The notes under the pieces are model-generated. The model did no database searches, was not told the origin of the DNA, and was given only the letters and a program-made list of their open reading frames with translations. From assembly GCA_005804885.1 (NCBI GenBank), contig SYOX01000130.1, forward strand, positions 1 to 64,000: DNA of 64,000 bases. Reading direction: 5' to 3'. Position numbers and translations under genes: made by a program. The stretch's first letter is position 1. Each line of letters opens with the position of its first letter. This DNA comes from Pseudomonadota bacterium (GTDB taxonomy: Bacteria; Myxococcota_A; Bradymonadia; Bradymonadales; GCA-2716585). Positions 42,559 to 49,919 of this stretch are shown in pieces.

Positions 42559-43070
42559 GGCTCGTCCTCAAGCAGGCGACGAGCGGCCTTGTGCGCGAAG
42601 AGCTCCTCCAACTCGGCCTCCTCCCGAGCCAGCGCCGCCACCTGCGCCTGCTGCCGCCAGCGCTCGTGGTGGCGCGAGGTCACCTCGTGCTGGCGCTGGG
42701 CCTCCTCGACAACCCCCCGCGCCCGCTCGACCTCCACCTCGGCGGCGCGCTCAAGCAGGCGCGCCGCCTCCAACGCCGCCCGCGCGTCGCTCACCCTGTC
42801 CCGCAGCGCCTGCTCGTCGATCGCCTGCGCGCAGGCCTCGGCCACGCTGAAGCCCGAAGCCCGACGTGCGTCGATCTCGCGCCGCCACCCCTCCAACGCC
42901 TCCTCCGCCCGACGCGCCGCCTCCCTCGACGCCTCAACCTCGCCCCGCGCCTCATCGAGCCCACGTTGGACGGCGCCCAATGACAAGCGCGCGTCATCAA
43001 GCTCCCTCGCTCGCAACTCCAACAAGGACTTGAGCGGGTAGTTCGGCTCGATCTCCGCGGTCGATGACAT
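42555..43070 (-). CDS. Coiled-coil protein, FliJ/SctO-like
   Basis: The 171-residue product is almost wholly helical coiled coil. It opens YPLKSLLELRARELDDARLSLGAVQRGLDEA and ends EEAELEELFAHKAARRLL. That size, the opening LLELR and the C-terminal acidic-then-basic segment resemble FliJ and SctO/YscO, the stalk chaperones of flagellar and type III export ATPases. No export-apparatus genes are near, so this is a weak call; it may just be a coiled-coil accessory of the helicase. Its stop overlaps the recD2 start (ATGA), so the two are co-translated. Confidence 0.55.
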   Translation of the reverse strand: MSSTAEIEPNYPLKSLLELRARELDDARLSLGAVQRGLDEARGEVEASREAARRAEEALEGWRREIDARRASGFSVAEACAQAIDEQALRDRVSDARAALEAARLLERAAEVEVERARGVVEEAQRQHEVTSRHHERWRQQAQVAALAREEAELEELFAHKAARRLLEDEP

Positions 43071-43126
43071 AGGGGCCCCTCCTTGAGCGCACCGTCGACC
43101 TCGTGGCCAGCGGTCACCATATCCAT

Positions 43127-43155
43127 GAGATACTGTATATTTGAGCAGATTTCAA
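43127..43155 (-). promoter_or_regulatory. Promoter of the coiled-coil/recD2 operon with a LexA-box-like dyad
   Basis: On the minus strand TTGAAA, 17 bp and TATCTC form a sigma70-type promoter about 57 bp upstream of the start codon. The spacer contains CTGTATATTTGAGCAG on the plus strand (43133-43148), which keeps the CTG-N10-CAG frame and 12 of 16 positions of the E. coli LexA box. LexA sites in deltaproteobacteria often differ, so the match is suggestive only. Confidence 0.5.
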
Positions 43156-43328
43156 GGGTGCAGGAGCGGCGCGTCCACTTCGAAGCTGTCCGGAAGCTCC
43201 AGGCCGTCGCGGGGTTCGTCTTCGTGGAAGGGCGGCTCAGGGAGGGGGGGCACAAGCGTCGGGATTGTCGCGTCGGCGACCTTCCTTGGGGTGTGGAGCA
43301 GGCTCTGATCGTGCGGCCAGCGCACTGG

Positions 43329-43559
43329 GCCGCCCCAGGCGTAGGGCCGCCGCCCTCGCGCCCGGCGCTACAGGGAAGGGACGCCCCTGCGGGGCTCTCG
43401 ACAGGTTCTCGGCCAGCCATCAGCATCGTGTCGCCAGGCTCCGACCCTCAACATCAAGCGCCGCTGATGTGGGGTGACACGATGCTTGGAGGTTGACGCC
43501 CCGCCGAGAGCCTCGAAGAGGCGTCCCTGAGCTGTAGCCCCGGGCGCGAGCCTGGGGCG
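43329..43559. repeat. Inverted-repeat (MITE-like) element, copy 2
   Basis: The left arm shares an exact 31-bp block (43375-43405) with copy 1 at 22301-22331. The right arm (43493-43559) matches copy 1's right arm over ttgacgccccgccgagagcc and the terminal gcgcgagcctggggcg. The left terminus is degenerate (a small insertion after gccgccccaggc). The preceding cagcgcactggg is also shared. The core between the arms differs. This accounts for the gene-free interval before 43591. Confidence 0.75.
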
Positions 43560-43561
43560 AG

Positions 43562-43597
43562 CCGGCGCGGGGGCGGCGGGCTGGGCGGGGTCAGGGG
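43562..43597. repeat. 36-bp G-rich repeat at a gene end, copy 1
   Basis: Exact match to 56922-56957. It spans the stop codon of the minus-strand lipoprotein gene and carries runs ggggg, ggg, ggg, gggg, gggg on the plus strand. Confidence 0.9.
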
Positions 43598-44670
43598 GCG
43601 GCGACGACGCGCACGGGGAAGGTCTCGCTCTGGCCCAGCCAGGAGATCGTCACGGTGGACTCGCCGGTGTTCTGGGCGCTCAGGACGAAGGCGCGGCCGT
43701 TGGCCAGGATGCGGGCGAGGTCGTCGGCCTGCTCGTCGTCCTCGATCTCCTCGGCGGCGCTCTGGGGGGTGGCGCCGAGCTCAAGGATGCCGACGGCGTC
43801 GTCGCCGATGGTGATCTCGATGGGGGTCGAGCCGGACCCGACGAGGTAGCGGCCGTCTTCGAGGAAGGCGGCGACGTGCATGAAGTGGGCGCGGCCAGCC
43901 TCGATCTCGAGGGTGGCGTCGGGGCCGGAGGGGCCGACGTCCTGCGACTGGCTGTAGAGCTGAAGCGCCTTGGGGGTGTCCTCGGTGACGGTCTCGAAGG
44001 GCAGGGCGAGCTCTCCGCGCAGCAGGGAGAAGGCCTCGGGGGTCGGGCCGGCCTTGAGGGTGGCGAAGTCGCTGGCGTCGCGCTCGGTGATGGAGGCCGA
44101 GGCGCCTTCGGAGAGGGACCAGGGCTGGGCGTCGAAGCCGCCGAGGGCCTGGCCGCTGGCGTCGCGGTGCTCGGCGAAGATCTCGACGGGGGCGTCGGGC
44201 AGGATGGCGAAGCCGCCCTCGAAGAGCCGCTCGGGCAGGGCCAGCAGCGGCGTCCAGGGCAGGACGTGGACCTTGGTGCTGGCGATCGCGGCCACGTCCA
44301 GCTCGATCCGATCGGAGGTCCCGAAGTCGTCGGTGACGGTCAGCTCGGCGGCGCCGGGGGCGACGCCCTCGACGACCACCACGCCCTCTCCGGTGGAGAC
44401 GACCTTCAGGACGGCCTCGTCGTCGCTCGCGGCCTGGGCGATGGAGACGGCCTTGCCGGCGCTGTCCTTGACCTGGAGCTTGAGCCGCCCCCCGGCGGCG
44501 ATGGACTTGTCGACCTCGTTGCGCAGATCGACCTCGAGATCGGGGGTTTGATCGCTGAAGGTGAAGTTGCCCTCCGAGCCGCCCGTGCCCAGCTGGCACG
44601 CGAGCAGGCTCAAGGAGGCGATCACCAGGGACATCATCAGCGCGCGTCGGAGCTCTCTCACCGTAATCAT
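43591..44670 (-). CDS. Lipoprotein with bacterial Ig-like (BIG2-type) domain
   Basis: The 359-residue product has a lipobox signal (MMSLVIASLSLLAC). A BIG2-like domain follows (about 35-120: AAGGRLKLQVKDSAGKAVSIAQAASDDEAVLKVVSTGEGVVVVEGVAPGAAELTVTDDFG). Two or three more beta-rich segments follow (LPWTPLLALPERLFEGGFAILPDAPVEIFAEH; FVLSAQNTGESTVTISWLGQSETFPVRVVAAP). It is probably attached to the outer membrane. ATG 44670 (MITVRELRR) has GAGGTG upstream; the track start at 44751 overlaps the promoter region. No enzymatic motif. Confidence 0.8.
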   Translation of the reverse strand: MITVRELRRALMMSLVIASLSLLACQLGTGGSEGNFTFSDQTPDLEVDLRNEVDKSIAAGGRLKLQVKDSAGKAVSIAQAASDDEAVLKVVSTGEGVVVVEGVAPGAAELTVTDDFGTSDRIELDVAAIASTKVHVLPWTPLLALPERLFEGGFAILPDAPVEIFAEHRDASGQALGGFDAQPWSLSEGASASITERDASDFATLKAGPTPEAFSLLRGELALPFETVTEDTPKALQLYSQSQDVGPSGPDATLEIEAGRAHFMHVAAFLEDGRYLVGSGSTPIEITIGDDAVGILELGATPQSAAEEIEDDEQADDLARILANGRAFVLSAQNTGESTVTISWLGQSETFPVRVVAAP

Positions 44671-44722
44671 CAAGGCACCTCGTTCGTTCTGTCTGAAGCC
44701 GTCGTCCATCTCGATCGCCCTG

Positions 44723-44751
44723 GGTTTATCCGCTCTCCTGGGCCGCAGCAA
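44723..44751 (-). promoter_or_regulatory. Possible promoter of the Ig-like lipoprotein gene
   Basis: Minus-strand TTGCTG, 17 bp, TAAACC, giving a leader of about 45 nt. The -10 is imperfect. Confidence 0.35.
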
Positions 44752-44850
44752 GGCGGCGCTGGCCTTTGAGACGCCTTGACCTCATATTGATTCATCCCCG
44801 CGGCCCTCGCCGACCCGCGCTCGGGCGCCGCGCAAGGTCAGGAGGTGATC

Positions 44851-45276
44851 GTGGATCGATGTGTGTCGTGCTTGTTCTTCGTCCTCCTCGTCGGGGCCGC
44901 TGGCTGCGCGCAGGAGGATGGCCCGAGGGTCGTCAACGGCTGCACCATCGTCCCCGGCACGAGCTGTCGTGGGGCGCGGCTCAACGGCGAGGATCTCGTG
45001 GCCTCGGAGCTGGCCGGGGCGGACTTGAACGGCGCGGTGCTCCAGGGCACCAACCTCTCCTTCGCCAACCTCGACGGCGCGGACCTCTCCAACACCAACC
45101 TCGCCCAGGCCAACCTGACCGGGGCAAGCCTCGTCGGCGCCAACCTCTTCAAGGCCAACCTCATCGACGCCAACTTCACCGGCGCGGACATCACCGACGT
45201 GGACTGGAGCAGCGCGACCTGCCCGGACGGCGCCAGCGGCAATGAGCCCACCGGCTGCGTCGATCACCTGCGCTGA
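44851..45276 (+). CDS. Pentapeptide-repeat lipoprotein
   Basis: The product of about 141 residues has a lipoprotein signal (CLFFVLLVGAAGC) followed by pentapeptide repeats (RLNGEDLVASELAGADLNGAVLQGTNLSFANLDGADLSNTNLAQANLTGASLVGANLFKANL) that form a short beta-helix. The C-terminal Cys pair (TCPDGASGNEPTGC) may form a disulfide. It is probably a periplasm- or surface-facing binding module. I chose GTG 44851, which lies 5 bases after AGGAGG (44840-44845); GTG 44845 overlaps that site. Confidence 0.8.
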   Translation: MDRCVSCLFFVLLVGAAGCAQEDGPRVVNGCTIVPGTSCRGARLNGEDLVASELAGADLNGAVLQGTNLSFANLDGADLSNTNLAQANLTGASLVGANLFKANLIDANFTGADITDVDWSSATCPDGASGNEPTGCVDHLR

Positions 45277-45413
45277 TCCAGCCCGAGGGATCTTTGACGA
45301 CGCGCTGCGCGTCCGGGCGGTTGTCGGAGGTCGTCCCTCTGTGATAGGAGTAGGTCTAAAGGACCGTTATTGCTGGAGGCTTGGGGTCTCCCTGAGCGTG
45401 GAGCGAGCGGAGC

Positions 45414-47657
45414 ATGGATCCTTTTCGTGTGTTGATCATCGACAAGGACGCTTCGATGAGCATCAGGCTCGGAGCGTTCCTGGCGCGGCAAGGCTACGAC
45501 GCCCAGGTGCGGGAGACGGTGGAGGCGGCGCACCGCTCGCTGGGTGAAGATCGCTGGGACGCCGTGTTGATCGACGTCGATCTGCCCGGAGATGGCGCCG
45601 CGAGCCTTTGCCTCGCGGCGCGGCGCAGGTCGGCGTGGGTTCACGTCGTCCTGATGGCCTCGCCTGCGGCCGACGCGGACTCGCTGATGATGATGGACTT
45701 CGACAGCCGCCTCGACAAGCCCTTCAAGGGGCGCGAGGTGCGCGGCTTGCTGCGCCAGGTGCTCGGCAAGAACATCGCGGTGCTGGACACGGACCCCTCG
45801 GTCGAGATGGTGGCCAGCGCGTCGGTCAGGCCGGACGGCGAGGTCAAGAAGCCCGGCAAGCCCACCCGGACGGAGATCCATACCGCGGGGACGCTGGTCG
45901 CGACGCCCTTCCCGGCGCTGCTCTACAAGCTCTTCGCCAACCAGTCCACGGGCATCCTCTCGCTCCACCGGCAGAACAGCGAGCGGACGATCTTCTTTCG
46001 GGACGGCGAGCCGGTCTTCGCGGCCAGCAATGCCGCCAGCGACAACCTCGGGTCGGTGCTGGTCAAGTTCGGCTATGTCGAGATGGAGGCCCTCAACGAC
46101 ACTCTGGAGAGCCGCCCCGATGGGGTGCAGTTCGGCCAGCTCCTCGTCCAGCGCGGCCTGATCGAGCCCGAGGCGCTGCTGGAGGCCATGGACCGCCAGA
46201 TCCACGAGCGGATCCTGGGCTGCTTCTCCTTCTACCAGGGCACCTATCTCTTTGAAGACACTGAGGATTGGATAGACGACGTGCGGCACTTCCGGCAGAA
46301 CCCCATCGAGCTCATCGTCGACGGGGTCCACAGCTACGTCGGGGCCAACGTGCTGGCCAGCCGCTTCCAGCCCCACATGGGCAGCTACCTCGTGCGCACG
46401 GAGAAGTTCGAGGTCTTCGAGCCCCACCTGCCCATGACCCCCTGGCGTCAGGAGGTGCTCGGCAGGATCGACGGCAGCCGGACCCTCCAGGCGCTCGTCG
46501 GCGAGGCCGGCAAGCGGATCATGGACCTGCTCAAGTTCGCCTGGGCGCTCAAGGAAGCCGACATGATCGACTTCTCCGCGCTGCCCAGGACCTGGGCCGA
46601 GCGCTCCCCCGACAAGCCCCCCCTGCCCAACCGCCCGCCCACCCTGCGCAACCTCCCCCGCGCCGTGCGCGACGAGGCGCTCAAGCAGGCCCGCGAGTCC
46701 CAGGCCGAGATCGCCGTGATGTCGCGCCCAGGCGCCGACGACGCCGAGCGCGACACCCTGACCGCCGTCGTCGTCGAGTACACCATCCGCCGCGGCGCCC
46801 AGGACCACTGGCAGCTGCTCGAGCTGACCAAGGGCGCCACGGTCGCCGAGGCCAGCGAGGCCCTCCAGTTCGCCCTGGCGCGCATCCCGCTGGACAAGCT
46901 CGGGCTGCTCCCCGCCGAGCGCCGACGGCAGGCCATGGAGGTCCGCGCGGCTCTGGAGCGCGCCTTCAAGGTCATCAGCGAGCCCCGCTCGCGCCAACGC
47001 TACACCCAGGAGATCGAGCTGCGCCGGGCCGCCATCGACGACCTGCGCCAGCGCGAGGCCGACAGCGTCGTCGCCAACCGCCGCGACGTCGATCAGGCCA
47101 GCGCCGCCGAGGCCCTCGACGGCTGGGCGCCGACCCCCGACCGGCCGACCGGCCAGGCCTGGAAGGCCCAGGGCCTCTCCGCGGCGGAAGATCCCGACAT
47201 CGAGGCCCAGCGCAGCCGCGTCGCCATCGAGCTTCGCAAGGCCCGCGCCGCCATCGCCGAGGGGCGCTTCAAGGACGCCTGGCGAGGCCTCAAGGTCTTG
47301 ACCAACCTCGACTCCCAGAACCACGAGGCCAACGTCCTGATGGCCTGGGCCATCTACAACATCCCCCACGACGACCGCGCCCGTCAGCTCAAGGTCTGCC
47401 GCAGCCGCATCGAGTTCGAACTCGCCCTCGACGACAGCATCCCCGAGGCCTGGCTCTTCCTCGGGCACATGGCCGAGGAGCAGGGCGAGCTGGCCGAGGC
47501 GCTGCGCCACTACAGGGCCGCGCTTGTCCTCGATCGCAAGTTCGAGGAGGCCCGCCAGGGCATCGCGCGGCTCAAGGTCCACCCCGAGCTCTTCGAGGCC
47601 GAGAAGAAGAACGGCGGCGGCGTCCTCGATCGCCTCATCGACCTCTTCAAGCGCTGA
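45414..47657 (+). CDS. Response regulator with DUF4388 (PATAN) and TPR regions
   Basis: The 747-residue product begins with a receiver domain (about 5-120). It has the acidic pocket IIDKD, the phospho-acceptor Asp in VLIDVDLPGDG, and the conserved Lys in RLDKPFKG. A DUF4388/PATAN region follows (about 165-270: FPALLYKLFANQSTGILSLHRQNSERTIFFRDGEPVFAASNAASDNLGSVLVKFG). Further helical segments lead to a J-domain-like part without an HPD motif (about 455-545) and TPRs at the end (FKDAWRGLKVLTNLDSQNHEANVLMAWAIYN, LAEALRHYRAALVLDRKFEEARQGIARL). It probably relays phosphorylation to protein assembly; such proteins are common in myxobacteria, often in motility or polarity pathways. No kinase is adjacent. 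Confidence 0.88.
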   Translation: MDPFRVLIIDKDASMSIRLGAFLARQGYDAQVRETVEAAHRSLGEDRWDAVLIDVDLPGDGAASLCLAARRRSAWVHVVLMASPAADADSLMMMDFDSRLDKPFKGREVRGLLRQVLGKNIAVLDTDPSVEMVASASVRPDGEVKKPGKPTRTEIHTAGTLVATPFPALLYKLFANQSTGILSLHRQNSERTIFFRDGEPVFAASNAASDNLGSVLVKFGYVEMEALNDTLESRPDGVQFGQLLVQRGLIEPEALLEAMDRQIHERILGCFSFYQGTYLFEDTEDWIDDVRHFRQNPIELIVDGVHSYVGANVLASRFQPHMGSYLVRTEKFEVFEPHLPMTPWRQEVLGRIDGSRTLQALVGEAGKRIMDLLKFAWALKEADMIDFSALPRTWAERSPDKPPLPNRPPTLRNLPRAVRDEALKQARESQAEIAVMSRPGADDAERDTLTAVVVEYTIRRGAQDHWQLLELTKGATVAEASEALQFALARIPLDKLGLLPAERRRQAMEVRAALERAFKVISEPRSRQRYTQEIELRRAAIDDLRQREADSVVANRRDVDQASAAEALDGWAPTPDRPTGQAWKAQGLSAAEDPDIEAQRSRVAIELRKARAAIAEGRFKDAWRGLKVLTNLDSQNHEANVLMAWAIYNIPHDDRARQLKVCRSRIEFELALDDSIPEAWLFLGHMAEEQGELAEALRHYRAALVLDRKFEEARQGIARLKVHPELFEAEKKNGGGVLDRLIDLFKR

Positions 47658-47669
47658 GCTGTCCGACGA

Positions 47670-49004
47670 TTACTGGAGGCGCCACAGCAGGTTGGTGTTC
47701 AAGACCCCGACCTGCTGCGTGTGGATCCCTGTCGGCGGCGGGGTGACCTCCGTCTCGTTGACGATGGCCGGCAGGTAGAAGAGGTGGTTGTAGCCGACGC
47801 TGAACAAGGTCGTCTCGCTCAACTTCCAGCTCGCCCCGAAGGCGGCGCCGATCTTCGTGGCGTCAAAAATCGACGGGTCCAGCCGCTTGATCGGGATCGC
47901 CCCGCTCTCGCCGCCGAACCCGCCAAAGAGCATCGTGTCGGGGCTGAGGCTGTAGCGGGCGCCCATCCGCAGCCCGAGCGTGTCCTGCCACGCGTTGATC
48001 TGCTCCTGGTCGAAGTTGCCCAGCCCCGCGACGTTGTCGTTCTTCACGTCCACGACGATCTTGTCGTAGAGGCTCCACTGCACCCACTCGGCGTTGACGC
48101 TCAGGGTCCATTTGTCGTCGAGCCACCAGGTGGCTCCGGTCCGCAGGGCGCGCGGCCAGGTGGTCTTGAGGGTCGCCGGCTCGTCGAGGTCCCCCCCGAG
48201 CAGGTTCTGGAAGAAGTCATTGCGCGGCGCGAACACGCCCAGCTTGCCCTTCATCGTGATGTCCACCTCCGAGGCGTAGGACAGCCCCAGCGTCACCGTG
48301 TCGATGTTCCAGGCCGCGCCCACCGACCACGCGAAGGCATTGCCGCCAAAATCCAGCAGCGCCCGGCCCTCGTTGCCGGCCTGCTCCGGCGGGACATCGG
48401 CCCCCGTAAAGCCCGCGATCAGCGGCCCCATGTCCAGCGCCCGGTAGGAGGTCAGCGAGGTGCGCACGTAGCTCACCGAGGCGCCCAGGTGGAAGTCCTT
48501 CGAGGGCGAGTAGGCCGCCGTCGGGCTGACGTAGATCGACGTGATCCCGCCGAAGATCGACTGGAAGCGCTGCGCCCCGGCCGGATCTTCCCAGGTCGAG
48601 CTGGCCCCGAAGGGCGCGTAGAGCCCCAGGCCGAAGGTGAACTTCTGCTGATCCAGGTCGCTGGTGATCGCCAGGGTCGGCTGGGCGTTGAGCGCCAGCA
48701 GGTCCGCCGTCTCAAAGAGCTGGCCGTCGGGACCGGCGCCGGTGGTGTCGCGCGTGAAGGTGGCCGAGCGCAAGAAAAAGTTGTTGTCGATCAACAAGAT
48801 GGTCCCGTCGATCAGCCCGATGGCCCCCGGGTTCCAGAAGATCGCCGCCGGGCCGCCCACGGACGGGCCGGCCGTGTCGCCGCCGATCTTCGGGATCAAG
48901 AAGCCGCCCGCGCGGGCCTCGGCGGCCCCCGCCAGGGCCGCCCCCGCGCAGAGCGCCATCGCGGCCAGACGCCATCGCGTCGAGATCGGGGCCAGCTGGG
49001 ACAT
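47670..49004 (-). CDS. FadL/OmpP1-family outer-membrane transport protein
   Basis: The 444-residue product has a signal peptide (LAAMALCAGAALAGAAEARA) and the FadL N-terminal plug start (GGFLIPKIGGDTAGPSVGGPAAIFWNPGAIG). A beta-barrel follows with family blocks such as FGLGLYAPFGASSTWEDPAG, ISVSPTAAYSPSKDFHLGASVSYVRTSL-like strands, and LRTGATWWLDDKWTLSVNAEWVQWSLY. The C-terminus LLWRLQ is short. FadL proteins import long-chain fatty acids or other hydrophobic compounds. The upstream lipoprotein gene ends 12 bp before this start and shares its promoter. Confidence 0.88.
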   Translation of the reverse strand: MSQLAPISTRWRLAAMALCAGAALAGAAEARAGGFLIPKIGGDTAGPSVGGPAAIFWNPGAIGLIDGTILLIDNNFFLRSATFTRDTTGAGPDGQLFETADLLALNAQPTLAITSDLDQQKFTFGLGLYAPFGASSTWEDPAGAQRFQSIFGGITSIYVSPTAAYSPSKDFHLGASVSYVRTSLTSYRALDMGPLIAGFTGADVPPEQAGNEGRALLDFGGNAFAWSVGAAWNIDTVTLGLSYASEVDITMKGKLGVFAPRNDFFQNLLGGDLDEPATLKTTWPRALRTGATWWLDDKWTLSVNAEWVQWSLYDKIVVDVKNDNVAGLGNFDQEQINAWQDTLGLRMGARYSLSPDTMLFGGFGGESGAIPIKRLDPSIFDATKIGAAFGASWKLSETTLFSVGYNHLFYLPAIVNETEVTPPPTGIHTQQVGVLNTNLLWRLQ

Positions 49005-49016
49005 GGACGCTCCTCG

Positions 49017-49658
49017 TCAGAAGTCGCAGGGGGCAGCGCCCTGGCGGGTGGCCTGGAAGGTGCCGTTGAGCGGGATGCTGATCGGGTTATCCAGGCCCAT
49101 GATCAGCGCGTCCTTCAGGGCGAAGTTCAGCGTCCCGGCGATGCAGTTGCTGTTGAGGATCTGACCCGCGATGCCCACGTCGGCGCTGGCGTCGGCGGCC
49201 AGCAGCTCCGAAAAACTCTGTGGGATCACGAGGTTGTTGGCCGCGCCGTCAAAGGCCCCGGCCGCCGAGATCGGCGCTGGCGCGTCGAAGGTCGGCCCCG
49301 GCGCGTCGGGCGACTCGGGGTTTCGCAGCTCGATGTTGATCGTCGCGGCGCCCGAGGGGATCTCGCCGGTCTGCGTGGCCACGGCCAGGAAGACCAGCGA
49401 GATCGGGTCGCCCAGCGGGTTGTCCAGCACCCCCGCAATATCGAAGGTCCCGGTCGCGTCGACCCCCTCATCCACCTGCGCGTCCGGCAGCCCCACGTCG
49501 GGCGAATCGCCTCCCGGCGGCTCCTTGCCCCCCGGCACCGGGCCGAGCACCGCAGGCGGGGCCTCCGCGGGCAGATCGCTGCCCGGCTCGACCGGAAAGC
49601 CGCACCCCACCAGCCCCACCATCACCAACGCCCAAGATCGTCTCAACGTCGCCCTCAC
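49017..49658 (-). CDS. Lipoprotein upstream of the FadL porin
   Basis: The product of about 213 residues has a lipobox (VMVGLVGC). A Pro/Gly-rich linker follows, then a beta-rich domain (ATGTFDIAGVLDNPLGDPISLVFLAVATQTGEIPSGAATINIELRNP) ending with Cys pairs (NSNCIAG, APCDF). I chose GTG 49658 because the promoter at 49716-49744 lies just upstream of it. The track's ATG 49760 is upstream of that promoter and could not be transcribed from it. GGAAGGGG precedes GTG. It shares an operon with the FadL gene and may assist its assembly or bind its substrate (inference). Confidence 0.7.
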   Translation of the reverse strand: MRATLRRSWALVMVGLVGCGFPVEPGSDLPAEAPPAVLGPVPGGKEPPGGDSPDVGLPDAQVDEGVDATGTFDIAGVLDNPLGDPISLVFLAVATQTGEIPSGAATINIELRNPESPDAPGPTFDAPAPISAAGAFDGAANNLVIPQSFSELLAADASADVGIAGQILNSNCIAGTLNFALKDALIMGLDNPISIPLNGTFQATRQGAAPCDF

Positions 49659-49715
49659 CTCGCCGGCCCCTTCCGGAGCCCTCAACCCATCACCATGAGC
49701 CGCGAATCGCCTTCC

Positions 49716-49744
49716 ATTGTAGAGCCTCGCCCGATTGCGCTCAA
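49716..49744 (-). promoter_or_regulatory. Promoter of the lipoprotein/FadL operon
   Basis: Minus-strand TTGAGC, 17 bp, TACAAT. The predicted transcription start is about 50 nt before the GTG at 49658, which helps fix that start. Confidence 0.6.
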
Positions 49745-49919
49745 CACCGTCCACCCACAACCCATCACGTCGCGGTCAGCGGGCGGTCGGAGAGGTGATC
49801 GCGACGGCTCGCCGCTGACGGAGGGCCCACAATCCCATCCATCAGCGCCCCATCGCCGGAGGGGCAGAGTGTCCAGCCCTTGGAGGCCATCTGCCGCGAT
49901 CGGTGGTCTGATCGTCGGG

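Noticed and set aside
40297-43041. 914-residue plus-strand ORF
   Set aside because: Shadow of recD2 and the coiled-coil gene.
45264-47582. 772-residue minus-strand ORF
   Set aside because: Shadow of the receiver-DUF4388-TPR gene on the plus strand, which has clear domains.
49659-49919. A further gene between topB and the lipoprotein gene
   Set aside because: Short ORFs here have no start site or motif; the only supported element is the minus-strand promoter at 49716-49744.
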